Positions 44,808 through 53,400 of a stretch of DNA of 64,000 nucleotides are shown piece by piece. The stretch is from Pseudomonadota bacterium. GTDB taxonomy: Bacteria > Pseudomonadota > Gammaproteobacteria > Legionellales > Legionellaceae. Numbering within the stretch: position 1 is the stretch's first letter; each line of letters begins with the position of its first letter. The position numbers were made by a program, and so were the translations under genes. Below the pieces are notes generated by a model that was not told the DNA's origin, ran no database searches, and was given only the letters and a program-made list of their open reading frames with translations. The stretch lies in the NCBI GenBank assembly GCA_020051095.1, contig JAGVJN010000005.1, positions 1 through 64,000 of the forward strand, written 5' to 3'.

Positions 44808-45683
44808 ATGATTATATCTCACGGGCTAGATGAATCGATTGACCTTGACAGCATCAAAGAAAGAATATCCAAAAACCCAACGCCCATTTTACCGATTGAC
44901 GTTGAGCTTCAATTAGCAGAAGAATTAGTGACATTTCCTTTAGGGCAATTTCTTCTGAAAAACAAAGGCCTCAATGGATTTTGGACTGCCTATATGATCC
45001 TGCATGGTCCTAAAGAAAAAAACCTATCCCCGCTTGAGTCGTGGATAGTGCATCAATCGCCTGGCTTTAAAGCCACTCAACAACGATTTGCTATTTTTCA
45101 ACGCACACTGCAAGGATTGTTGTCGGATAATTGTCACTTGGCATCAGTTCCCTGTGGATTAATGGATGATCTGCTAAGGTTGGATTTTTCCTCTGTTAAA
45201 AATTGTCAGTTAACCGGCATCGATCTTGATGAAGAATCCTTATCCCTGGCTGAAAAAAATGCTAAAAATTTAGGCATAAAGCACGTCTCGTTTCTAAAAA
45301 AAGACGCCTGGCAATTAGCTATCGACAATCAATTTGATGCTATCACTAGTAATGGACTCAATATTTATGAACCCAAATCCAACCGCGTCATCGACTTATA
45401 TCGCCAGTTTTATAAAGCACTCAAGCCAAAAGGGCATTTGGTCACAAGCTTTATCACCCCGCCACCTACCTTATCTAGCAAGTCGCCTTGGAAAATCGAT
45501 AGCCTCGATAATTTCATGAAACAAGCGGCCATCTTTACCGACATTATTCAAGCCGGTTGGCAATGCTTTCGCAGTGAATCCGAAACACGCCAACAATTAG
45601 AAGAAGCGGGCTTTTCGGTTAAAGAAGTGATTTATGATGAGCAATGTATATTCCCGACGATTGTGGCTCAAAAATTACAATAA
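44808..45683 (+). CDS. class I SAM-dependent methyltransferase-like protein
   Basis: 291 residues from the ATG at 44808, with AGGA at the right distance; a TTG six bases earlier is open. The core has a modified motif I (LASVPCGLMDDLLRLDF, where most enzymes have D/E-x-G-x-G), then LTGIDLDEESLSLAEKNAKNLG, DAWQLAIDNQFDAITSNGL and the late LKPKGHLVTSF. It resembles methyltransferases that lack the usual glycines, so the cofactor site may differ. The N-terminal 100 residues are helical and unassigned. Its ribosome site lies within the target duplication of the upstream MITE. Confidence 0.8.
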   Translation: MIISHGLDESIDLDSIKERISKNPTPILPIDVELQLAEELVTFPLGQFLLKNKGLNGFWTAYMILHGPKEKNLSPLESWIVHQSPGFKATQQRFAIFQRTLQGLLSDNCHLASVPCGLMDDLLRLDFSSVKNCQLTGIDLDEESLSLAEKNAKNLGIKHVSFLKKDAWQLAIDNQFDAITSNGLNIYEPKSNRVIDLYRQFYKALKPKGHLVTSFITPPPTLSSKSPWKIDSLDNFMKQAAIFTDIIQAGWQCFRSESETRQQLEEAGFSVKEVIYDEQCIFPTIVAQKLQ

Positions 45684-45708
45684 TACCTTAATAATTAACA
45701 TTTTTTTT

Positions 45709-45760
45709 CGTGAACGTTTGCGATACCGATTGAAATTTTTCGGTAACGCAAACGTTCACG
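45709..45760. repeat. long palindrome between convergent genes
   Basis: A 21-base arm starting CGTGAACGTTTGCG at 45709-45729 pairs with 45740-45760 with one mismatch and a 10-base spacer. It lies between the methyltransferase and DM13 gene ends. The T-run is on the left side, the wrong side for either transcript, so it is not a standard intrinsic terminator on either strand. Confidence 0.7.
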
Positions 45761-45771
45761 TACTTTATATA

Positions 45772-46266
45772 TCAATTTTTAAGCTTTAGATCAGCAACAG
45801 TGATCAATACCCCGAATGCTTCGCACCAAACGACAACCGACTTCATCTTGGTGATATCCACATTATTAGGCACAAGATACACTTGGCTTCCTTTAAAACT
45901 CTTCAACATGCCAAGCTTGGTGTTTTTTGCCGATTTAAAATCTGCGGCCGTCCTGATATCGGCTTTATCCGATAAATAAATAACATACGCTGGGCCGGGG
46001 CCTACTTCAAAATCTTTTTGTAAAAACACTTCCGCTTGCTTTTTGCCTTGATAGATTTCAACGCCGCCTTTGCCATAGTGAATGGGATCCCAAGGCTTAA
46101 GGTGGATAAATTTACCCTCAGCAAAGACATGCTTGCCTTGGATATTTTGAACCTGTTCATTCACCTGTGGTGGAGGAAATATAAATGGATAGAAAAATAC
46201 AGTACCAACAACTCCGATCACCACGCCGATAATTAAGGCTAATAAATAACTGAGCAATTTTTTCAT
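45772..46266 (-). CDS. membrane-anchored DM13-domain protein
   Basis: A 164-residue protein. An N-terminal membrane segment (LLSYLLALIIGVVIGVVGTVFFY) anchors a DM13 domain on the periplasmic side: GKHVFAEGKFIHLKPWDPIHYGKGGVEIY, then GPAYVIYLSD, FKGSQVYLVP and the conserved cysteine segment VVVWCEAFGVLI. The DM13 fold has been proposed as a cytochrome-like or redox domain built round that Cys. An AGGAGG ribosome site precedes the ATG. No redox partner gene is adjacent. Confidence 0.88.
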   Translation of the reverse strand: MKKLLSYLLALIIGVVIGVVGTVFFYPFIFPPPQVNEQVQNIQGKHVFAEGKFIHLKPWDPIHYGKGGVEIYQGKKQAEVFLQKDFEVGPGPAYVIYLSDKADIRTAADFKSAKNTKLGMLKSFKGSQVYLVPNNVDITKMKSVVVWCEAFGVLITVADLKLKN

Positions 46267-46291
46267 ATTTAGCCTCCTGGCTAGTGTTATA

Positions 46292-46318
46292 CCCGCATTC
46301 CGCTACGCTCTATGCGGG
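46292..46318. repeat. REP-like hairpin
   Basis: CCCGCAT at 46292-46298 pairs with ATGCGGG at 46312-46318. It lies upstream of the DM13 gene start and is related in sequence to the hairpin at 43343-43376. Confidence 0.5.
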
Positions 46319-46387
46319 CTACGACAAAAATTATCCCATATGCAGGCTTTAGGCCGGAATACGGGAAACAACGGCAAAGATACTTTC

Positions 46388-46586
46388 CTTTGTACTGGAC
46401 AAAACTCATATCTAAGACGTGCCCGTGCCCAATGCTAATGGTGCCCATGCCCGGTTTTTAATGGGCAGAAATCACTTTTTTCGGTGCTCTGCTTCAAGAT
46501 CAAAGTTTATCTTTTAATTTTTCAAAATCGGGCACGGGCACGCTCACGGGCTCGTATTAGTTCTTTGTTTTTTGTCCGGTACAAAG
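46388..46586. mobile_element. MITE with CTTTGTAC ends, different core, perfect 9-bp target duplication
   Basis: The left end CTTTGTACTGGACAAAA and right end TTTTGTCCGGTACAAAG are near-perfect inverted repeats and match the ends of the element at 44643. The 199-bp element has a different core rich in GCCCGTGCCC-type repeats (CGTGCCCGTGCCC near the left, GGGCACGGGCACG near the right). Both flanks are GATACTTTC (46379-46387 and 46587-46595). It encodes no protein. Confidence 0.93.
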
Positions 46587-46672
46587 GATACTTTCATTTA
46601 CCGTTACCCTGATAATAAAACCTTAATCCTTTTCTATTATACTATAGCCCTTTTTTATCACTTTGAGCGCGC

Positions 46673-48655
46673 ATGTCTGAACTTGTTGAATTATTTAAAG
46701 AATTTGAGTCTAAAAAGCTTGAACACAAGCAGGTAATCGAAAACAAAAACCTGGATTCGACAGCATTTACAATAAAAATTCTTGAAATAAATAACCAACT
46801 TTACCGACTCATGCAACAAATCTATGCGAAAGAAATAGCGACTTATACGCTTAAAGGACCCGCTAATGAAATGGGAGCATTAGAGGAATTAGGCTTGGCC
46901 GAAATTGGTGCTTTCAGGATAGTGCCTTGTACGCCAAATGAACATTGTTTTGTGTTTATCAAAAAGGCCCCCAACGTCATTGAGAAGTTATCCATCAGTG
47001 TGACAATCAGTGGGTATTCCGCTGAAGGAAAAATATGCCAAACATTAGACGAATCCCTCACGTATCTTAAGCAATTAGCAACCAAACCGAAAAGAAAACC
47101 AACAAACCAGCCAAGAATGGTGCAATATGCAAAGGAAAATGCATTCTACCTCATGTTAATTAACTCCCCCAATTTTATAAATAGCACGCAGAGTGAAGAA
47201 GTCCAGCAAAAGCGGAAAATGCTTAAAGAAGATGGTCAGTATTTAATACGCCCTAGCACAACAACGTTATCTAAGGGTCAGCCGTTATACACCATTGATA
47301 TGAACGTTGGTGGCACAATTTATCGAAGTAAGCAACGGTTTACTCAGGGTAATCATGGCTTTACTTTTAATAAAAAAGTATATAAAAACTTGAGTGATAT
47401 TGTTTCCATCATAAAAAAGAAGTTGAATAATTTGCATGAAAATATCCAAGCGATAAAAAAATCCCCTCGCTTCCGGCATGAAAAGCCTGAAATAGCAGAG
47501 ATCAGTATATTGAATGCAAAAAATATTCCTGGCGATTATATTATTATCCCTCCCAATGTCGATAACGATGATTTTAGCTTATATATCCTTGGTAGCAATG
47601 AAAAATTCATCATCGCAGATTTCAAAGTCACCAATGAGGGGTATGAATACTTGGGCAAGCAATATGCCTATTTTGAAAATATCGTCAAAGAAGCCATTAG
47701 CCGATCACGCCAATGTCATTTTAAAGAAAAACTAAAAAATCATATGTCTGATTTGAGCCGGCATGTGCGAAGTTCTCAAGACGCTGAAACCTTGTTGGTA
47801 AATAAAGACAACTATGTCGTCTGGACTGATAGCCGCATTGATCCGCTGCCAACTATCTATGTGTCTTTTGTCAAAGAAAACAAGGTTCATCATCAATTGC
47901 TTGGGAACCAGGGTGTGCCAGCTATTTTGATGAATAACCCAAAATTGACTAATCCGATTAAGCACTATAACGACCTTGTTGATGAAATTCGAGACGATCT
48001 CAGCAATTTTAGCACTTACTTACATTCAAACATGATGTCTGTGACTGAAGTGAAACAATTGGAAAATAAGATTTTAGAATTCCCCATTGGATCATTTATA
48101 ATCCGGCCAACTCAAGATATGGCCTTTAATCTACAAAAAGAAATTCAATTGGTTCTTCGTAGTAAAAACGGCCTTCAATATATTCCCATCCAACAAAAAC
48201 CCAATTTACTAACCAACCTAAAAACTATTTTACGACAATTCCCAGCCACAATTCCTTTAACAGCCGAGCAGTTAAATCGGATTAAACCAAACGATCTCAA
48301 AACAAACGTAAAAATCCAAATCGATGGCCATCCTGACGAAAGCGTTGAAATTGAGCTTTCTTTATTGCAGTGTCATTCTCAAATGGCTTTTGATTATTAT
48401 GAGGATCGCTCAGAAAGTGATATTCTGCTATTACCAAGCGATTTTTCTCTACAAACGGTACGTGACTGGGTGGACATCATCAAAGATAAGAAAGACATTT
48501 CTCAATTCAGCCCATCTTCAATTAAGCATATTAAGATGCTGGCACACTACCTTGATGCATTTAAAGCCGTAACACTCATAAAAGATGATAAATATCAGCA
48601 GGAAATCTTTGTAGCAAGATCCCAAGATAAAATCAGCAACTTCTCTCTCGTTTAG
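46673..48655 (+). CDS. protein with five tandem SH2-like modules and BTB-like C-terminus
   Basis: A 660-residue protein. A repeated pattern G-x-Y/F-x-I-x-P-S/T recurs about every 100 residues, the size of an SH2 domain: GAFRIVPCT at 79, GQYLIRPST at 188, GDYIIIPPN at 287, a weak DNYVVWTDS at 379, and GSFIIRPTQ at 473. Modules 2 and 5 keep the phosphotyrosine-binding Arg (Arg193, Arg478); 1 and 3 have Val and Ile. Module 2 continues as an SH2 would: LYTIDMNVGGTIYRSKQRF, then FNKKVYKNLSDIV. Residues 545-640 (VEIELSLLQCHSQMAFDYYE, ILLLPSDFSLQTVRDWVDII, IKMLAHYLDA) resemble a BTB/POZ fold. There is no signal or membrane segment. I infer a host-directed adaptor binding phosphotyrosine proteins. 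Confidence 0.7.
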   Translation: MSELVELFKEFESKKLEHKQVIENKNLDSTAFTIKILEINNQLYRLMQQIYAKEIATYTLKGPANEMGALEELGLAEIGAFRIVPCTPNEHCFVFIKKAPNVIEKLSISVTISGYSAEGKICQTLDESLTYLKQLATKPKRKPTNQPRMVQYAKENAFYLMLINSPNFINSTQSEEVQQKRKMLKEDGQYLIRPSTTTLSKGQPLYTIDMNVGGTIYRSKQRFTQGNHGFTFNKKVYKNLSDIVSIIKKKLNNLHENIQAIKKSPRFRHEKPEIAEISILNAKNIPGDYIIIPPNVDNDDFSLYILGSNEKFIIADFKVTNEGYEYLGKQYAYFENIVKEAISRSRQCHFKEKLKNHMSDLSRHVRSSQDAETLLVNKDNYVVWTDSRIDPLPTIYVSFVKENKVHHQLLGNQGVPAILMNNPKLTNPIKHYNDLVDEIRDDLSNFSTYLHSNMMSVTEVKQLENKILEFPIGSFIIRPTQDMAFNLQKEIQLVLRSKNGLQYIPIQQKPNLLTNLKTILRQFPATIPLTAEQLNRIKPNDLKTNVKIQIDGHPDESVEIELSLLQCHSQMAFDYYEDRSESDILLLPSDFSLQTVRDWVDIIKDKKDISQFSPSSIKHIKMLAHYLDAFKAVTLIKDDKYQQEIFVARSQDKISNFSLV

Positions 48656-48828
48656 CGCCCCTCTTAAAAAAGTGCTGCAAAACAGAAAGCCATTGCTATA
48701 TTGATTGATAATTATGCATTTTGATTATAATTAATCTATAATTTAGGAGGTAAGTCCCTATCTCGCCTAGATTGACTAAAGAGCGGTACTCATGCCTTGA
48801 GGCGTTTGATGTGGATAAGGAGTGGTTT

Positions 48829-49209
48829 ATGTTTGGCAAGTCCAATCCGGTGGCTGTTAAAGCGTTTTTTAGTATATGTCTTACTTTCTCCCTGATCAGT
48901 GATGTCTATTCTACGACGACTAGCATTGAGCAATGCGCCAATCGATGCGCAATAAAATATTGCGGAATGGCTGCCGATACGAAGGTTTATACCTGCCAAC
49001 CCAATCCTTCTCAAGATAATGGTGGCTATGTCAATTTTGAGCTTAGCGATGAAGATAAAATGAAGCTTCCTTATTGCTTTGAGTTAATCATTACCGGGAC
49101 AGCGAATACTGACAATACGAATACGTTTAAAACACTTGAAAACAAGGCGAAGTTTGATGAGTGTCTACGAGCGTGCAAAATTGAGCTTGTTAATTGGTGT
49201 ATACCATAA
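48829..49209 (+). CDS. small secreted cysteine-rich protein
   Basis: 126 residues from the ATG at 48829, which has AAGGAG nine bases upstream; a TTG-started extension to 48772 is open. A signal peptide (VKAFFSICLTFSLISDVYS) is followed by eight or so cysteines in the mature part, with CANRC, KYCG and a final CLRACKIELVNWC. Paired cysteines suggest disulfides in the periplasm or outside. No family is recognised. The next gene, also secreted, starts 14 bases after the stop, so they form a pair. Confidence 0.7.
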   Translation: MFGKSNPVAVKAFFSICLTFSLISDVYSTTTSIEQCANRCAIKYCGMAADTKVYTCQPNPSQDNGGYVNFELSDEDKMKLPYCFELIITGTANTDNTNTFKTLENKAKFDECLRACKIELVNWCIP

Positions 49210-49223
49210 CGAGGGAATAGGCT

Positions 49224-49610
49224 ATGAAGCAATTGCTTTCGATGCTGTTTATGTTGGTGTCATTGCCATTAATGGCCACACAAGCAGCCGCTCCCGTGCC
49301 AGACTTAGCATTTGAAACGCTGAAATATTGTTATGAGACAGAAAAAAAGCGCCAAACTGAGTTGATAAAATGCATGGTGTCTCGACTCAAGAGCCTCCCT
49401 AATCCCGATGGTTACCACGTCCAAGTGATTGAAGATTCAGATAGCAAAGAGCATCCCAATAAATTAACCTTTATTATTTACAATAAATTTGGGCAAAAAC
49501 TTCATTGTGAAGGGGAAGCCACTGATATCATCACCATTAATCATTGCCAATTAACGGAGGGAAAATCGCTCACACCTGCCGAGCAATTATCGATTACCCC
49601 CCCTAAATAA
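49224..49610 (+). CDS. small secreted protein
   Basis: A 128-residue protein with a signal peptide (LLSMLFMLVSLPLMATQAAA) and a GAGGGAATAGG leader. The mature part has four cysteines (LKYCYE, LIKCMV, LHCEGE, NHCQLT) and alternating strands near 60-105. No family is recognised. It is co-transcribed with the preceding Cys-rich secreted protein, so the two may act together. It ends 60 bases before the convergent queuosine transporter gene. Confidence 0.7.
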   Translation: MKQLLSMLFMLVSLPLMATQAAAPVPDLAFETLKYCYETEKKRQTELIKCMVSRLKSLPNPDGYHVQVIEDSDSKEHPNKLTFIIYNKFGQKLHCEGEATDIITINHCQLTEGKSLTPAEQLSITPPK

Positions 49611-49670
49611 TAACCCCTTATCGCATGGCAATTTCTTCCAGCGCTTCTATTCTCGTCATCATTAGGTCTA

Positions 49671-50252
49671 TCAATACTGCAGGCGTAACCCCGGATACCA
49701 TCTCAAAAAAAGACCATAAATGGGTATAAAAGACATAAAAGAAATAAATAACTTAAATCCAAGATCCACCCACGCAATTTCCACCCAGTGTGCCGCGAAA
49801 AAGGGATTGGTCGAATGGTAGAAGGCGATGAAGAAAAACCAAAAGGTATCGATAACATTGCCAACCAGACTAGAAGCAGAGGGAGCAACCCACCACTGTC
49901 GGTATTGCCTGAATCGCTGAAAGACAAAAATATCCATCAATTGGCCAAAAACATAGGCACTAAAACTGGCAAAGGCAACCCGAAAAGCAAGCGGATTCCA
50001 GGCAATAACGGCATGCAAATCACTACACCAATTCGCTAAGCCATAGGATATTATAAGTCCCGGAAACATGGCTGCTAAAACCGTTTGCCTGGCTTTTTTG
50101 GCACCTTGAAGACGCACTGTTAAATCAGTAATGATAAAAATCAACGGGTAAGTAAATACGCCATAGGTGCTGTGAAATCCCATTATGGTGATGGGAAATT
50201 GAACCGTCACATTGGTGATAGCAATAATAATGATATGCAAGACTGCTAACAT
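49671..50252 (-). CDS. yhhQ: queuosine precursor transporter (YhhQ type)
   Basis: A 193-residue protein with about six membrane helices. The YhhQ/VUT signature is clear: an opening ITNVTVQFP, then STYGVFTYPLIFIITDLTVRLQG, FRVAFASFSAYVFGQLMDIFVF and SSLVGNVIDTFWFFFIAFY. The protein imports preQ0/preQ1 or related bases for the tRNA modification queuosine. It is slightly shorter at the N-terminus than E. coli YhhQ, but TAGGACT just before the ATG supports this start. A CATACAA/TTGTATG dyad lies just upstream at 50267-50292. Confidence 0.9.
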   Translation of the reverse strand: MLAVLHIIIIAITNVTVQFPITIMGFHSTYGVFTYPLIFIITDLTVRLQGAKKARQTVLAAMFPGLIISYGLANWCSDLHAVIAWNPLAFRVAFASFSAYVFGQLMDIFVFQRFRQYRQWWVAPSASSLVGNVIDTFWFFFIAFYHSTNPFFAAHWVEIAWVDLGFKLFISFMSFIPIYGLFLRWYPGLRLQY

Positions 50253-50426
50253 AAGTCCTATTTAGTCATACAATTTGATTAATTTTTGTATGGTATCATA
50301 ACTTTACCGATCAAAGAAGCACGAAGGTCTTTACCAATGTGACTATTTTTTGTTATAAGGATACTTTGGTAGGGCAAATCAGGCCCACTCAAAAACGTCC
50401 AAGATGGTTCGGTCAAGGAGTTTCAG

Positions 50427-53400
50427 ATGTCAGGCTTAGAGACAGCATCGCAGGATTCAATGGATAGTCACCACATCCTAGCTCGCATTACCCATGTTGA
50501 GCCGCTTTCCAATGAGGATGTGCATACATTATGTCATCATTTATCCCTTTCCCAAATCATACAAGTCTACCTTGATTGCCGACAGCACCACAGGCTGATT
50601 CATGACGAAGCCCGCAAAGCGATTTATGAAAAACGATGCCACCAGCTTATTGACGTATTGATAGAGCAAGTTAAACAACAAGAATCGAATTTTGATGAAA
50701 TATGTTCAAGCCATCCCGACCTTGCTAACCCAGTCATTCAAGCATTTCTAGCTAACCCAGTCCATTTAGCTAAAGTAATCGATCATCCTGAGTGGTTCGA
50801 TTGGCAACATCCACAATTTGTGGAAAAAGTCGAAAAAGGGTTGTTAGCATCGTTGAAAAATGATCCGAGCAAGGAACATTCCCTGATATCGTATAGCGAT
50901 TTTTGTCAAAAATCGCTTGGGTTGGAAAATTGGTATGGTTGGTTAGAACGTCTGTCAATTCACCTAAAACCTGCTGATTTTTTTCATCTCCTGGCGAAAC
51001 GTGACCCTTCCCAAAAAAGCAGCATTCAATTTCTTAATCAGCACACGCGCGACACAGATACGCTATGGCAAGCTTTTTTTTTACAACTTAGCCAGGAGCA
51101 GTTAAACGATAAACTCTTTCAGTTTCTCTACATTGCTGACAGGAAACAATCCAACACCCTAATCAGAACCTGTTATGCCAAAGCAGTGATACAAAAAATA
51201 CCTTCCAAAGAGGCATTAACAGAACTGATTCTAAAATTATTAGACCCGAGATTACCTTCCCAAGGAACCCTGTGGATCGAATCCATTATTTCTGAGTTGA
51301 ATGACCAAAAAATGCTAAGCGAAGATTGCTTAGTATTACTGATAGAAAAATTGAACCTGCTCGGGTGCCTGACCCTTGAAAGCAAACAAACCTTAAATAA
51401 AGCGATTCAATTGTTATCTCAACAGTTTATCAGCCATGCCAAAGTCGTTTGGCCTAAATCCTCAAACGATGCCTTTCTGGCTTTTCAATTGTTGGTTGAA
51501 CTGGATTCGCTCAAACTCATTGTCGGTGAAAAACCCTATTTACCATACCTAACTTCTTGGTATTCGGGAAAGAATCTTCATTTACAACATCTTATCGACA
51601 CCTTGGATTTTAATAAACAGGGTGGAGATTTATTGGATCAATGGCTTATGCAAGGGTGCTCAGACTGGAAGCGTTTAAGCCAAATTATTCTATCAATATA
51701 TGAGTTAGATTCGCCAAAAAGCTACAATCTCATTGGTAGTTTGACCAGTCGCTTAGGACTAAAAAGTGCCAAAAAATTAAAGGAGGCCTTTTCTAATGTG
51801 GATACTCAGAGTCGCATCTATCAACAGTATTTTTCTGCCGCCGTTGTGGCAAAACAAGTTGAATCGGGTCAAGTATCTGCTCGCTTACCCACCAATTATT
51901 GGCATAAAAATATAGCAGCTGTTGTCGAATCATTGGATGACAAATATTTATTCACATTATTCAGAATTTTACCCTATCCCGTGCTTGACCAATTTTGGCA
52001 ACAACCCAAAGTCAAAAAAATCAGTGCCATTATGTTACTTCAGGCATTACAGACTAATGACATGAAAGCGACTACCAGCAGGAATTGGTGGGCTTGGCAA
52101 AATGAAAAACTTCTGGGAGAGGTGTTAAATACCACCGTGACCTTAGCGGCTCATACGCCACAGTCCGTAGAATGCCTCATTCAACTTAACAAATTAATCC
52201 TGGGTTATGGTGAAAATAAATCCGACTTGAATGATCTTCTTAACAATTGGCTGACCGCATGCGAGCAGGCCATTTCACAACCTGAAGGCATTAAGCCCCA
52301 TCTGTGGAAAGAACTCGAACAAACGCTGGCAACAACGTTACCTGAGTTAATTAAATATGGCAAACTGTCTCAAGATATCACCACGAGTGAGTCGTTCACG
52401 AAAATTGCCGCCGCGTTAATGCAACAACAAAATAGCGCTTTTGTCGTTGTTAACCTGGCAATGCGGTATCCAACCATTCAATTTGATAACGCTATCAAAC
52501 AGGATCCTGTTTTTTTGCATCAATTGCGCCTCACCTTGGCAAATTGGCCTTTATCGTTAAAACAACCCGATAATCGACATTTTCTATTTGAGCTACTACC
52601 AAAGACTGAACAATTTGATTTTGTTAATGCACAGTTAGGGAACCCAGAATGGGTCATTCAAAACTTTTCATTAAGCTGCTACCTTAGTCAGTATGTCGAC
52701 AGCAGTTTTCTCTATACCCAAATTCAAAAAGCCCCTGATCCAAAGGCTTATGTCGACTTATTAATTCATAAGCCCTACCAGGAGGGCTTAGGAAAGCTAA
52801 ATCATGCGCAAAAGGAACAAGTATTCCATATCATTCAAGACCGAGCGCACCTTGCAAGACTTTTACAAAGCAAGGCGCCCCCAGACAACAAGCGTCGTTT
52901 AATGACGGACTTACTTAATTACCACCTATCCTGTCATCAATTGGATGAATTTATAAGCCAATTACAACCGGATCTCACTTGCTTACTCCTGTTGCTAAAT
53001 GATACTGACTTAAAAGCGTTAAAAGATAAGGTATACAGCGATCCTAATTGGTATCATTTAATTCAAAAATGGCTAATTAACCCGACCCCTCCTATTAAAA
53101 TTCAGGCAAATAGCTTGCTCTATCAAATTGTAAAAGACAGTTTTTGTCAGGCACAATTTCATTATGTCCCGAATATTTCATTAATTAATCAATTGAATCC
53201 TTCTGATGCATGGGCAGCCCATCAAGCCGTTTGGAAATGGCAGCAATATGCTGACAGGGTGCATACTCTGTTTTCAGGTACATCCCATACGACCCCCCCG
53301 AAAATTAATTTCTTAAACAGCCGATGGGCCTATCAATTAGACTGGCTAACCCAATTAGTTTTCCCAATCATTAACACCTATCAAAACCAATCCAATTTAG

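Larger units (their letters stand above)
46267..46672. other. 406-bp repeat-rich intergenic region
   Basis: No gene is seen. It holds a CCCGCAT/ATGCGGG hairpin (46292-46318), a stray TACGACAAAAATTATCCCAT that matches the right arm of the MITE family (46319-46340), and the complete MITE at 46388-46586. The SH2-like gene starts 77 bases past the MITE's flank; a TATACT-type -10 may lie near 46640. Confidence 0.5.
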
